Positions 31,672 through 40,975 of a DNA stretch of 64,000 bases are shown piece by piece; within the stretch, counting starts at the first letter, position 1, and each line of letters opens with the position of its first letter. Position numbers and translations under genes: made by a program. The notes beneath the pieces are model-generated. The model saw only the letters and a program-made list of their open reading frames with translations, was not told where the DNA came from and did not search any database. Source of the DNA: Treponema sp. (GTDB taxonomy: Bacteria; Spirochaetota; Spirochaetia; Treponematales; Treponemataceae); NCBI GenBank assembly GCA_017449285.1, contig JAFSJX010000064.1, positions 62,001 through 126,000 on the forward strand, written 5' to 3'.

Positions 31672-32813
31672 CATCGGATAATTTTTGCGTGGGTCAGCAC
31701 CTCGTTGCCTGTTTCCGTAATCAGCACATCATTTTCCAGACGGCAACCGCCCAGTTTTGGGTCGTACAATCCAGGCTCAAGCGTGATAATCATTCCCGAC
31801 TTAAAAACATGTTCTTCCTCAATTTTTCCAGAGACACGCGGATATTCGTGGATTTCAAGACCGATTCCGTGCCCCAGCGTGTGAGGCATCGTCTTTTTTG
31901 CCTTGGCGAACACATTTTCCGCAGCCTTTCCCGCAAGCCGAATTGGACTTCCTGCCTGATACAAGGGGAGCGCGATTGCGGCGGCTTTTTCCACCAGCGC
32001 GACCAATTTTTCCTGTGCGTCAGAAAGCGGGGCTTTTGCAACGGTAATTGTCGTGTCGCTCGTGTAGCCTTCGTAAACCACACCAAAGTCCAGAATAGAA
32101 AGCCCCGCCGCTGGCCAAGGAGCCGCCGTATAGCCGGGGAACGCATGAATTGCCCAGCTGCGTTCCGGACCTGCCGCCAGCGTATCGAATCCCGTGCGCT
32201 CACAACCATGCTTCCGACATTCGCGCTCAATCAAAAGGGCAACATCGCTTTCTGTCTGGATTGAGCCATCGCGGATTTTTGATTCAATTTCGTCAATGAT
32301 AAGGTCTCCGATGCGGGCAGCCTCACGCGTACAGGCAATTTCGTATTCATCTTTGCAAGCGCGCATTTCCGTCACAAAATCATGTACGCTCTTTTCGTGG
32401 CAACGCACATCCCAGCCGTCCAGCGCATCCACATATTTCAAAAAAAGTGGGTAGGGCGTTTCGGGCGGAATCTCCACGTTCATCTGACCTTTTATGTCAA
32501 AGTCTTTTAGAATTTCTTTAACTGCCTTGATATTGTTGCGCTCGTATTTTGTGGACGGAATGATTTTGCAGTCTGCCGAGCGTTCCCGTGCCAAATGCTC
32601 ATCCCACGGCACAAGAACCGTTTTCCCGTCCGCAGTCATAATCAAAAGCGCGTCGTTCGGATGACCGGAAAAATAGCGCACCGCAGGATTCCGCCGTGTC
32701 TCCGTATCTTCAAACACCACCGTGCTGATTCCATGTTCGCGCATATAAGCGAATAATTTTTCTTTTCGGGCGATATAAATCGCTTTCATCTCATCTTTTG
32801 TGTACGTTCTCAT
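31668..32813 (-). CDS. M24 family Xaa-Pro aminopeptidase-type metallopeptidase
   Basis: 381 aa from ATG 32813, preceded by AGGAGGAG; a longer start at 32834 lies within the end of dnaE. An N-terminal creatinase-like domain (~1-135) is followed by the pita-bread fold with metal ligands in ILDFGVVYEGYTSDTTITV, HTLGHGIGLEIHE, LEPGLY and the final LENDVLITETG. It probably removes an N-terminal residue before proline. It follows dnaE with a gap of only 8 nt and is probably co-transcribed. Confidence 0.93.
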   Translation of the reverse strand: MRTYTKDEMKAIYIARKEKLFAYMREHGISTVVFEDTETRRNPAVRYFSGHPNDALLIMTADGKTVLVPWDEHLARERSADCKIIPSTKYERNNIKAVKEILKDFDIKGQMNVEIPPETPYPLFLKYVDALDGWDVRCHEKSVHDFVTEMRACKDEYEIACTREAARIGDLIIDEIESKIRDGSIQTESDVALLIERECRKHGCERTGFDTLAAGPERSWAIHAFPGYTAAPWPAAGLSILDFGVVYEGYTSDTTITVAKAPLSDAQEKLVALVEKAAAIALPLYQAGSPIRLAGKAAENVFAKAKKTMPHTLGHGIGLEIHEYPRVSGKIEEEHVFKSGMIITLEPGLYDPKLGGCRLENDVLITETGNEVLTHAKIIRC

Positions 32814-32821
32814 ATCTCCTC

Positions 32822-35800
32822 CTATGCTGTCCATATTTCACGTACAAAGGGAAGTCCGCCCAGCGTTTTGATGAATTCTGGGGCAGACGGTGCGGAAAGT
32901 TGCGAGTTTGCCTTGACGGTATAAGTGTTTTCTCCGCAGTCAATATGGAAGAATACGGTACAGTTTCCTGAATTTCCGAACAAGAATTCTTTTAAGTCAA
33001 AAATCTGTCGTTCATCGGTAAAACCGTTTTCCAGCTGAATGTGCAGTTCTTGAATAGCGCGTGTCTGTAATGCAGTTAAATCTTCCAAGGCATCCACAAT
33101 CAGACTTGCCTGTTCAATACCACGGCTTGCGTCGATTTTTCCCTTAAATGCGAATACTCCGTCCGTATGAATTTTATCGCGCATCGTACTCCATGTTTTT
33201 GGGAAGAACGTTAGGTCAATGATTCCGTGATAATCTTGTAGGCGGGCAAATGCCATCTGGTCGCCTTTTTTGGTGACAATCGTGCGGAGTTCCGTAATCA
33301 TGCCGAGCGCGGTGTAGGTCTTTCCCGCGTTGCGATTTTGCCAGCCGCCTTGACCTGTTGAGTCCCGCGATTCTTTTTCTGCCTGTGCATACCGCGCTTC
33401 CCGTTCCATAGTGCGTGAATTGAGCGTGGCATGAGCCGCTGCCTGTTTGTAATCGTCCAGAGGATGACCTGAGACATAGCAGCCAATCAGTTCTTTTTCC
33501 ATGTTGAGTTTGTCCATTTTTGTGGTGTCCTCAACTTGCTCAAACACATAGTCGCTGAATTCTTTTTCGCCTGAATCCTCAAACAGACTGACCTGACCGA
33601 ATTCGCCGCCAGAATTTTTCTTTTCGCAGTAGGCGACCACTTTTTCAAGGTTTGCGAGCAGAGTAGGTCGGTTCTGCCCAAGGTTATCGAATGCGCCTGT
33701 TTTTATCAGCACTTCAATTGCCTTGTTGTTTACGAGCCGCTTGTTGTCCTCGGTCTTTTGTGACATGCGGTCAACAAAGTCCATAAAATCTTTGAAAGAA
33801 CCGTTTGCCTCGCGTTCAGAAACGATTGCCCGTGCCGCCGCATCTCCCATGCCTTTAATGCCTTTTAAGCCGAACACAATGTGTCCTTCCACAACGTCAA
33901 AAATCGCATCGGAGCGGTTTACGTCCGGCGGGTCAACAGGGATTCCCATGCGGCGGGCTTCTTCTATATAAATGGGCAGCGTATCGGTTGAGGTGATTTC
34001 GTTGGTCAGGTTTGCCGCCATGAATTCTGCCGGATAATTTGCCTTAAGCCAACCCGTGCGGTATGCGACCACAGAATATGCCGCCGCGTGAGACTTGTTG
34101 AATCCGTAGCCCGCGAACGGAACCATGATTTCAAAAATGTTGCCCGCGTGTTCTTCCGTAAAGCCCTGTTTCAGCGCGCCATCGATGAATTCCTTTTTCT
34201 TTCCCATCAGGACTTCAAGTTTCTTTTTTCCCATCGCACGACGTAGCATATCCGCACCGCCAAGACTGAATCCCGCGATTTTCTGCGCCACCTGCATGAC
34301 CTGTTCCTGATAGACCATAACGCCGTAGGTTTCTTTGAGAATGCCTTCAAGACAAGGGTCAGGATAGTGAATCGTTTCTGGTTTCCATTTTCCGTCAATG
34401 TACTGCGGAATATACTCCATAGGACCTGGACGGTAGAGTGCGTTCAATGCGACCAGTTCTTCAAGACAGCGAGGTTTTGCTTGGCGCAAGATTTTCTGCA
34501 TTCCAGGAGATTCAAACTGGAACACCGCCATCGTGTCTCCACGGCAGAACAGGTCGAACGTCTTTTCATCGGTTTCGCTTACTTGGTCACAGCGGAATTC
34601 TGGCTCATCGGGTTTACGGTGCTTGTTGATGATATTTTCTGCGTAGCGAATGAGCGACAGCGTTTTTAAGCCAAGGTAGTCCATCTTGACCAGCCCGCAC
34701 GGCTCGATGATGTCCATCGTGTACTGAACGCCAACTTCACCCGTCTTCGCATCCTTAAACACAGGAGCCCAGTTTGGAAGCGCGGTTAGCCCGATGACCA
34801 TGCCCGAAGCGTGAAGTCCTGTGTTGCGCTTGCAGCCTTCCAGTTTTATGGCAAGGTTGAACAGTTTTTCGTAGCGCGGGTCGTGACGGTATTCGGCAAG
34901 TTGTCCGCCATCGGGGAATTTTTCGTTCGGCGGGTCAAAGCAGTTTTGCAATTTTGTTTTAAGGTTGGCTGAGACTTTGGCCTTCAGCATATTGACTTCG
35001 GCGAGCGGAATGCCCAGCGTCCTGCCTACATCAGCGATACAGTTTTTCGGTTTGAGCGTACCGAATGTAACGATGTGACCTACCTGCGGCTCGCCGTACA
35101 GTTCGCGTGTGTGCTGAATGATGTCCTGCCTAAAATCGTAGTCCATGTCCACGTCAAAATCAGGCATGGAAACGCGCTCAGGGTTCAAAAATCGCTCGAA
35201 AATCAATTTGTAGCGGAACGGGTCGATGTCCGTAATCGTCATCGCATAAGCGACAAGCGAACCTGCTCCAGAACCTCGTCCCGGCCCAATCGGCTTTCCG
35301 TGTTCCTTTGCCCAGTTGATGAATTCCCACACAATCAGGAAGTAGCCGGAAAATCCCATGCTGAAAATGATGCCCAGTTCATATTCTGCGCGTTCCCGAA
35401 TTTCCGGCGTAATTTCTTTGTAGCGTTTTTTTAAGCCCTCTTCAACAAGAAAGCGCACGTAGTCGTTCTGGTCACTCTGATAGTCGTCGCCGTGCGTCTG
35501 GAATTCTTTGGGCAGTTCAAAGCGCGGAAGACAATCTTTGAGTTCCTGAGTCTTGTACTGGTGAATGGTCAGATTGCACATGTTGGCGATTTTTACCGTG
35601 TTGTCAAAGGCTTCGGGGCAGTCGGGAAAGAGCGCGCGCATCTCTGCTTCGGTCTTAAAATACCATTCGTGCTTGTCGCCGCCCATTGTCTGATGAGGTT
35701 CGTTCATGTTTTTCTTAAAGCCGATGCAGCGAAGACAGTCCTGCGCTTCCCAGTCCTCTTTTTCTACGTAGTGAATATCATTTGTCGCAACCAGCGGAAT

Positions 35801-36469
35801 CTCCAGTTCACGCGCCATCGCAATGAGTTTTTTGTTGACGAATTTTTGCTCTTCAAGTCCGTGGTCTTGCAGTTCAATGTAATAATGGTCTTTGCCAAAC
35901 AAATTTTTGTATTTGAGCGCGACTTCCTTTGCCTCGTCATCTTTTCCTGCAAGCAAAAGTTGGGGCAGTTCCCCCGCAATGCAGGCAGAGCAGCAAATCA
36001 AGCCCTCGTGATATTTTTCCAGCATCTCAAAGTCAATGCGCGGCTTGTACCACATTCCTTCGGTAAATGCAAGCGATGAAAGCCAGCACATGTTCTCGTA
36101 GCCTTTCTGGTTTTCGCAGAGCAGAATCAAGTGGAAGTATTTTGCCTGGCGGTCACCATCCTCGCCTTTATGGGAATAGGGAACCGTATTGTGTTCCAGA
36201 TGGCTTCCGAACGCCACGTAAAATTCCTCGCCCACAATCGGGTTGATGCCGTTTACGTGGCAGAGATGCTCAAAATTGAGCGCACCGAACATATTGCCGT
36301 GGTCAGTCAAGGCAAGCGCAGTCATATTCAGGCTTTTCGCTTTTGCCACCAGTCCGTCCAGCGTGGCGCAACTGTCCAAAAGAGAATAATCCGAGTGAAC
36401 ATGCAAATGCACGAAATTACTTGGTGGTGTGCCTTCCGGCGCGTCTGGAAAAACATGATAGTCAGCCAT
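32822..36469 (-). CDS. dnaE: DNA polymerase III alpha subunit
   Basis: 1215 aa, the replicative polymerase. The PHP domain opens it (FVHLHVHSDYSLLDS, LTDHGNMFG), the polymerase core contains GPGRGSGAGSLVAYAM and the catalytic PDFDVDMDYD, then FNKSHAAAYS and an HhH region. A C-terminal OB-fold has MITELRTIVTKKGDQMAF. It has no 3'-5' exonuclease insertion, as in normal DnaE. The start MADYHVF lies inside the first copy of an upstream repeat whose small reading frames also begin MAD (see 36462-36701). Confidence 0.97.
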   Translation of the reverse strand: MADYHVFPDAPEGTPPSNFVHLHVHSDYSLLDSCATLDGLVAKAKSLNMTALALTDHGNMFGALNFEHLCHVNGINPIVGEEFYVAFGSHLEHNTVPYSHKGEDGDRQAKYFHLILLCENQKGYENMCWLSSLAFTEGMWYKPRIDFEMLEKYHEGLICCSACIAGELPQLLLAGKDDEAKEVALKYKNLFGKDHYYIELQDHGLEEQKFVNKKLIAMARELEIPLVATNDIHYVEKEDWEAQDCLRCIGFKKNMNEPHQTMGGDKHEWYFKTEAEMRALFPDCPEAFDNTVKIANMCNLTIHQYKTQELKDCLPRFELPKEFQTHGDDYQSDQNDYVRFLVEEGLKKRYKEITPEIRERAEYELGIIFSMGFSGYFLIVWEFINWAKEHGKPIGPGRGSGAGSLVAYAMTITDIDPFRYKLIFERFLNPERVSMPDFDVDMDYDFRQDIIQHTRELYGEPQVGHIVTFGTLKPKNCIADVGRTLGIPLAEVNMLKAKVSANLKTKLQNCFDPPNEKFPDGGQLAEYRHDPRYEKLFNLAIKLEGCKRNTGLHASGMVIGLTALPNWAPVFKDAKTGEVGVQYTMDIIEPCGLVKMDYLGLKTLSLIRYAENIINKHRKPDEPEFRCDQVSETDEKTFDLFCRGDTMAVFQFESPGMQKILRQAKPRCLEELVALNALYRPGPMEYIPQYIDGKWKPETIHYPDPCLEGILKETYGVMVYQEQVMQVAQKIAGFSLGGADMLRRAMGKKKLEVLMGKKKEFIDGALKQGFTEEHAGNIFEIMVPFAGYGFNKSHAAAYSVVAYRTGWLKANYPAEFMAANLTNEITSTDTLPIYIEEARRMGIPVDPPDVNRSDAIFDVVEGHIVFGLKGIKGMGDAAARAIVSEREANGSFKDFMDFVDRMSQKTEDNKRLVNNKAIEVLIKTGAFDNLGQNRPTLLANLEKVVAYCEKKNSGGEFGQVSLFEDSGEKEFSDYVFEQVEDTTKMDKLNMEKELIGCYVSGHPLDDYKQAAAHATLNSRTMEREARYAQAEKESRDSTGQGGWQNRNAGKTYTALGMITELRTIVTKKGDQMAFARLQDYHGIIDLTFFPKTWSTMRDKIHTDGVFAFKGKIDASRGIEQASLIVDALEDLTALQTRAIQELHIQLENGFTDERQIFDLKEFLFGNSGNCTVFFHIDCGENTYTVKANSQLSAPSAPEFIKTLGGLPFVREIWTA

Positions 36470-36701
36470 TCCGTTTCACTCCATGTCTGCGAAGCAAGGA
36501 AATTATTGTCATTTGCGCCTTCGGCGCATTCTTGTCGGCCATGTCGCTACGCTCCCCGTCCGTTCTGTATGGAAATTATTGACATTTGCGCCTTTGGCGC
36601 ATTCGTATCAGCCATTCCGTTTCACTCCATGTCTGCGAAGCAAGGAAATTATTGTCATTTGCGCCTTCGGCGCATTCTTGTCAGCCAACTCGCTACGCTC
36701 C
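36462..36701 (-). repeat. tandem duplicated dnaE leader with three hairpins and MAD-starting mini-ORFs
   Basis: Copy 1 (36462-36554) and copy 2 (36608-36701) are almost identical over ~93 nt, offset 146 nt. Between them (36567-36607) is a third, partial copy. Each carries a perfect 6-bp hairpin of the form TGCGCC-N3-GGCGCA; the loop is TTC in copies 1 and 2 and TTT in the middle. On the minus strand, two copies have an ATG giving MAD[K/T]NAPKAQM[T/S]IIS. The one from copy 1 (36542 to 36462, 26 aa) has a stop codon that overlaps the dnaE start ATGGCTGA. No ribosome-binding site is obvious. Confidence 0.8.
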
Positions 36702-36864
36702 TTATTGCTAGTATATCCGAAAAGCCGTGGGAGATAAAGGGGAAACGGGGGATTCTTGGCGATGTATGCTGAGCGGAGTGAAATTGCATACAAAAACAGA
36801 AAAAAATACGCCGTTTTTTCCTCTTTCCCTAGCAAAAAATTCACCCCGAAGCGAAAAATTTTGC
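36702..36864. other. gene-free stretch between dnaE leader and lipoprotein promoter
   Basis: Together with the leader repeat, this makes 475 bp without a supported gene (36470-36944). Apart from A/T-rich runs I see no conserved structure here; a promoter for dnaE should lie in it on the minus strand, but no clear pair of boxes stands out. Confidence 0.4.
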
Positions 36865-36892
36865 TTGCATTTATACTGTTTTTTTTTATACT
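36865..36892 (+). promoter_or_regulatory. promoter and 5'-UTR hairpin for the lipoprotein gene
   Basis: TTGCAT (36865-36870), a 16-nt spacer and TATACT (36887-36892). The ~45-nt leader contains a CTCCGC-TTAC-GCGGAG hairpin (36909-36924) just ahead of the GGAGG site (36933-36937). Confidence 0.55.
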
Positions 36893-36944
36893 ATTCATAT
36901 AAAATTCGCTCCGCTTACGCGGAGAATGTCATGGAGGAAAATAC

Positions 36945-37715
36945 ATGAAAATGACAAAAGTGCTCTTCGGAGCGGCAATTTTAGGCTTGGTGTTCGGATT
37001 TGCGTCTTGTAAGCAGGATGATGACCCGAACGACATGATTAGCGGAAGCAACAACAATTATACGCTTGAGTATACGAACGACGGAAGCGACGTAAGCCGT
37101 GGTTACAACACTTCAACTTTGAAGCATGCTGGTGCGCTTGTAGAAATCAAGTTTACAGAAGTTTCGGGCAACGGTGGTATCATGGGCTTTATTTTTGACT
37201 ATGAGCAGACAAACAAGAAAAGCACATTCGATGTAATTGGTGTTCGCCATGACGGTGCATACTATATCTCAAAGTTTGAGGACATTGTAGACCTTCAGGC
37301 TCAGAACTTTGGCGCTAAGACAACTGCTGCTGATGGAGAACCCAAAGAAACGGAAATTGTTGCTTGGAGCAATACTTCTCCCAAAAAACTTGCGAACTGG
37401 GATAGTTCAACCAAAACAGCATATCTGTGGATTGTTCAGTCAGAAGATGGCTCTCAGTACGATGTTTACAACTTGACTTCAGACATGGCAAATGCTGTTG
37501 AAGTAAAAGACGCAAACAAAGGAAAACTTGTTTACAAAGATACAACAAAAGGCGATGTTGTGCTTCCGACACCCCTTGGTACGATTGCTACAGGCTACAC
37601 TGCACAGACACAGAAGAAATATGGCGTTTATGCAAATGTATACAACAAGAGTACGGTCAAAGGAACTTGGAAACTCTTGGGTAGCTATCTGGAAGCGAAC
37701 GTTATCGAAGAATAA
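36945..37715 (+). CDS. hypothetical lipoprotein
   Basis: 256 aa. The signal peptide ends in a lipobox, FASC (Cys22), followed by an acidic linker KQDDDPND. The rest is a beta-rich domain with no catalytic motif: VEIKFTEVSGNGGIMGFIFD, GAYYISKFEDI, TKTAYLWIVQ, GVYANVYNKSTVKGTWKL. Good GGAGG site and a terminator (37768-37797) make it monocistronic. Not recognised; style fits treponemal periplasmic or surface lipoproteins. Confidence 0.8.
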   Translation: MKMTKVLFGAAILGLVFGFASCKQDDDPNDMISGSNNNYTLEYTNDGSDVSRGYNTSTLKHAGALVEIKFTEVSGNGGIMGFIFDYEQTNKKSTFDVIGVRHDGAYYISKFEDIVDLQAQNFGAKTTAADGEPKETEIVAWSNTSPKKLANWDSSTKTAYLWIVQSEDGSQYDVYNLTSDMANAVEVKDANKGKLVYKDTTKGDVVLPTPLGTIATGYTAQTQKKYGVYANVYNKSTVKGTWKLLGSYLEANVIEE

Positions 37716-37767
37716 TTCTTCTCAACTACGGAATTAACGGCTTAACTTCCATGTGTTAGGCTGTTTT

Positions 37768-37797
37768 AGGCGGGGGCGAAAGTTCCCGCCTTTTTTG
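37768..37797 (+). terminator. intrinsic terminator after the lipoprotein gene
   Basis: GGCGGG (37769-37774) pairs with CCCGCC (37785-37790) around a 10-nt loop; T6 (37791-37796) follows. Confidence 0.85.
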
Positions 37798-37868
37798 TGT
37801 CATCACAAATCTTTTGCAAATATAGTTCACATAGAGCAATTTCTTTTGTTTTCCGCGTTTTTTTTTGC

Positions 37869-37897
37869 TTGACCGTGCTTTTTCTTGCGGGTATCAT
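37869..37897 (+). promoter_or_regulatory. promoter for the second lipoprotein gene
   Basis: TTGACC (37869-37874), a 17-nt spacer and TATCAT (37892-37897); an AGAGGAG site precedes ATG 37914. Confidence 0.75.
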
Positions 37898-37913
37898 ATA
37901 TAAAGAGGAGTGT

Positions 37914-38459
37914 ATGAAAAAATTGCAGACATTTTTCGTGGCGATGTGCGTTGCGGGGGTTGTGCTGGGGGTTGGACTGGCATCTTGCAGAAGTACGAAG
38001 GAAGCGGAAAAGACCGAAACTGTTGAGCCAGAAAAGCCCGCGTCAAAACCAGAACAGCCAAAGTCGGCAAAAGTCGTTCCGTCAAAAACGGTTGCCCCTG
38101 TGGTGGTTCAGCCAGCCGTTCCAGAGCGAGCCAATAATCTGGGTATCATCGGAAAACGATTCGGGGGAACGCAGTGCAAGGCCGGAAAATGGGATTTGCC
38201 AAAAGGTTCTTCCGAGACACTTGAATTTGGTAGCGATGGTGTCGTCAAATTAATCGGCACGGGAGTAGGCTTTTCCTCTTCTGGAACATACACTATTGAT
38301 GAAGAGAAAAAGCAGGTTATCATGGTGTTCAATCAGAATGGCAAAGGTACGCTTGTCGGCACGTATACGGGTAAAGAATGTACATCACTTGATGTGTCTG
38401 GTGACGTAAGCAAGGCTGTCCTGCATATAAAGTTGACTGGAATTTTTGTCCGCGAATAA
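37914..38459 (+). CDS. hypothetical lipoprotein (META/lipocalin-like)
   Basis: 181 aa from ATG 37914 (AGAGGAG upstream). Lipobox LASC (Cys24), then a Lys/Glu/Pro/Val-rich linker (~28-65) that could cross the periplasm or peptidoglycan. A ~95-residue beta domain follows: GKRFGGTQCKAGKWDL, LEFGSDGVVKLIGTG, SSSGTYTIDEEKKQVIMVF. The pattern resembles small ligand-binding or lipocalin-like strands, not assignable with confidence. fhs begins 19 nt later. Confidence 0.78.
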   Translation: MKKLQTFFVAMCVAGVVLGVGLASCRSTKEAEKTETVEPEKPASKPEQPKSAKVVPSKTVAPVVVQPAVPERANNLGIIGKRFGGTQCKAGKWDLPKGSSETLEFGSDGVVKLIGTGVGFSSSGTYTIDEEKKQVIMVFNQNGKGTLVGTYTGKECTSLDVSGDVSKAVLHIKLTGIFVRE

Positions 38460-38478
38460 AAAATAATTGGAGTCTTAT

Positions 38479-40161
38479 ATGCTTTCAGATATTCAGATTG
38501 CTCAGGCAAATACTATGTCGCCGATTTCCGAGGTGGCAAAAAAGATTGGAATTGGCGAAGATGCGTTGGAATTATACGGCTCGTACAAGGCAAAATTGAC
38601 TATGCCGGAACTGCGCTCCCTGCAAAAAAAGGTCGCATCTGGCAAAAAGGGAAAACTTGTTTTGGTTACCGCCATTACGCCTACTCCTGCGGGAGAAGGA
38701 AAGTCTACGGTTTCCATCGGACTTGCGGACGGACTTCGTAAAATCGGGAAAAATTCGGTGATTGCGCTTCGAGAGCCTTCGTTGGGACCGTGTTTTGGCG
38801 TGAAGGGCGGTGCGTGTGGCGGCGGATATGCGCAGATTGTGCCGATGGAAGAAATTAACCTGCATTTTACGGGTGACATTCATGCGATTTCCGTGGCGAA
38901 CAATCTGATTGCCGCATTGATTGACAATCATATTCAGCAGGGAAACGCACTTGGTATTGACCCGCGCACGATTTCTTGGAAGCGATGCGTTGATTTGAAT
39001 GACCGTGCCTTGCGTAACATTACGATTGGACTTGGAGGCGCGTCTAATGGCGTTCCGCGTGAAGACCATTTCTGCATTTCCGTGGCGAGCGAGTTGATGG
39101 CGATTATCTGTCTTGCCACATCAATTTCCGATTTAAAAAAACGCATTGACAACATCACGATTGCGCAGACGTATGCAAAAAAATCCGTGCGCTTTGCAGA
39201 ACTGAAATGCACAGGTGCGATTGCCGCTGTTTTAAAAGACGCGATTCGTCCGAACCTTGTGCAGACGCTGGAAAAAACACCTGCTTTTGTTCACGGCGGT
39301 CCGTTTGCGAATATTGCGCACGGATGTAACAGCATCAATGCGACGACGTGTGCGCTTGCGACGGGCGATTATGTGATTACCGAGGCGGGATTTGCCGCAG
39401 ACTTGGGCGCAGAAAAATTCTTGGACATAAAATGTCGTATCGGCGGATTGCAGCCCGATGCGATTGTTATTGTTGCGACAATCCGTGCGCTCAAAATGCA
39501 TGGTGGTGTGGAAAAATCCGCTCTAGGAACGCCGAATATCGCTGCTGTAGAAAAAGGTTTTGAAAATCTGCGCGTCCATATTGAGAACATCGCAAAATTC
39601 GGCGTTCCGTCCGTTGTGGCAATCAACCATTTTGTTACCGATACTGCCGAAGAGACCGCCGCGCTCAAATCCTTGTGCGAAAAATATGGTGCGACCGCCG
39701 TGGTTACTGAAGGCTGGGGAAAAGGCGGCGAAGGTGCGTCCGATTTGGCAGAGGAAGTTGCAAGGCTTTGTGAAAGCGGCGCGGCGAAATTCCATCATCT
39801 GTATGAAGACAGCCTTCCGCTTAAAGAAAAAATTGAGACGATTGCCCGCGAAATTTACCGTGCCGCAAGTGTTGATTTTGCTCCCGCCGCGCTCAAAAAA
39901 CTTGCCCAGTTTACGGCGGACGGCTACGGAAATCTTCCAGTTTGTGTGGCAAAGACGCAGAATTCAATCAGCCATGACCCGAAACTGATTGGTGCGCCGT
40001 CAGGATATGCGTTCCCGGTGCGGGACGTGCAGTTGTACTCTGGCGCGGGATTTGTGGTTGTCCTTGCGGGAGACATTATGACCATGCCGGGATTACCTAA
40101 GTTACCCGCCGCGCTCAACATTGATGTGGACGATGACGGCGTGATTTCAGGGCTGTTCTAG
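38479..40161 (+). CDS. fhs: formate-tetrahydrofolate ligase
   Basis: 560 aa from ATG 38479 (TTGGAG 9 nt upstream). It makes 10-formyl-THF from formate, THF and ATP for one-carbon metabolism. Motifs: the P-loop [17 protein letters not shown] (~74-90), [23 protein letters not shown] (~98-120), DIHAI and [14 protein letters not shown] (~274-287), and the late [20 protein letters not shown] end. Length and order are typical. Confidence 0.97.
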   Translation: MLSDIQIAQANTMSPISEVAKKIGIGEDALELYGSYKAKLTMPELRSLQKKVASGKKGKLVLVTAITPTPAGEGKSTVSIGLADGLRKIGKNSVIALREPSLGPCFGVKGGACGGGYAQIVPMEEINLHFTGDIHAISVANNLIAALIDNHIQQGNALGIDPRTISWKRCVDLNDRALRNITIGLGGASNGVPREDHFCISVASELMAIICLATSISDLKKRIDNITIAQTYAKKSVRFAELKCTGAIAAVLKDAIRPNLVQTLEKTPAFVHGGPFANIAHGCNSINATTCALATGDYVITEAGFAADLGAEKFLDIKCRIGGLQPDAIVIVATIRALKMHGGVEKSALGTPNIAAVEKGFENLRVHIENIAKFGVPSVVAINHFVTDTAEETAALKSLCEKYGATAVVTEGWGKGGEGASDLAEEVARLCESGAAKFHHLYEDSLPLKEKIETIAREIYRAASVDFAPAALKKLAQFTADGYGNLPVCVAKTQNSISHDPKLIGAPSGYAFPVRDVQLYSGAGFVVVLAGDIMTMPGLPKLPAALNIDVDDDGVISGLF

Positions 40162-40169
40162 AGGATAGT

Positions 40170-40970
40170 ATGTTAAAATTTTTCTTCAAAAAGAATTTCT
40201 GTGACGGCTGGGACAATCTCTTTTTTATCATGGTCAGCAATATCGGTGTCATTGCGCTGCTTGCAGGATTCGGCTTTTTGATTCGGTTGGCGGGAAGCGT
40301 AAACGTGCTTTCGATGTTTGGCGTGATTGTGCTTGCGACGGGCGTACTGATGTCGTTTGTCTTTGCGTGGGGTGCGAACGCGCGGAAAATCGCCGATTTT
40401 AACAGTCCGTCGGTTCAGTTGTTCTTCCGCTCGCTCAAAGAATCGTGGCGGACGGGTTTTCTGTTTGGGCTTATGCTTGGGCTTTTTGCGGTGGTCTGCG
40501 TGGTGGCGATTTCGTATTATCTTTCGATGGCGTTTTCTGGCAGCACTATTGGCTTGTTCTTCTGTATGCTGATTACGGTATTTGCTCTTGTTTGTGTTAT
40601 GGCTATGCAGTGGTTTGTGCCGCTCTATTTTTTACAGGAAGAAAACGATTTCCGTAAGTGCTTCAAAAAGTCATTCATCATCTTTTTTGACAACGCGGCG
40701 TTCTCTTTTGCGATGCTCATTTATAATTTGGTTCTCCTGGCGATTTCGTTTATCGCATTCTTTCTGATTCCGGGAATCAACGGTATTACGCTTTCAAATA
40801 TGAACGCGCTTCGTCTGCGTCTGTACAAATATGACTGGCTGGAGGAGCATCCCGATTATATGAACAACCGTGACAAACGCGCTGACGTTCCCTGGGATGA
40901 CCTTTTGGCAGATGACAAGGAATCGCTTGGTCCGAGAAAATTCACATCGTTCATTTTTCCGTGGAAATAG
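40170..40970 (+). CDS. polytopic membrane protein of unknown function
   Basis: 266 aa, not recognised. About five hydrophobic segments (residues ~18-40, 48-70, 95-118, 125-150, 170-200) are followed by a charged cytoplasmic tail ending in PRKFTSFIFPWK. The arrangement is somewhat like YesL/DUF624-type proteins, but I cannot assign it. GAGGA precedes ATG; 8 nt after fhs, probably co-transcribed. Confidence 0.7.
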   Translation: MLKFFFKKNFCDGWDNLFFIMVSNIGVIALLAGFGFLIRLAGSVNVLSMFGVIVLATGVLMSFVFAWGANARKIADFNSPSVQLFFRSLKESWRTGFLFGLMLGLFAVVCVVAISYYLSMAFSGSTIGLFFCMLITVFALVCVMAMQWFVPLYFLQEENDFRKCFKKSFIIFFDNAAFSFAMLIYNLVLLAISFIAFFLIPGINGITLSNMNALRLRLYKYDWLEEHPDYMNNRDKRADVPWDDLLADDKESLGPRKFTSFIFPWK

Positions 40971-40975
40971 CGGAT

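Noticed and set aside
36462..36701. CRISPR-like repeats
   Set aside because: Two full copies and one partial copy with no regular spacers and no cas genes; the units contain coding-start-like sequence and hairpins.
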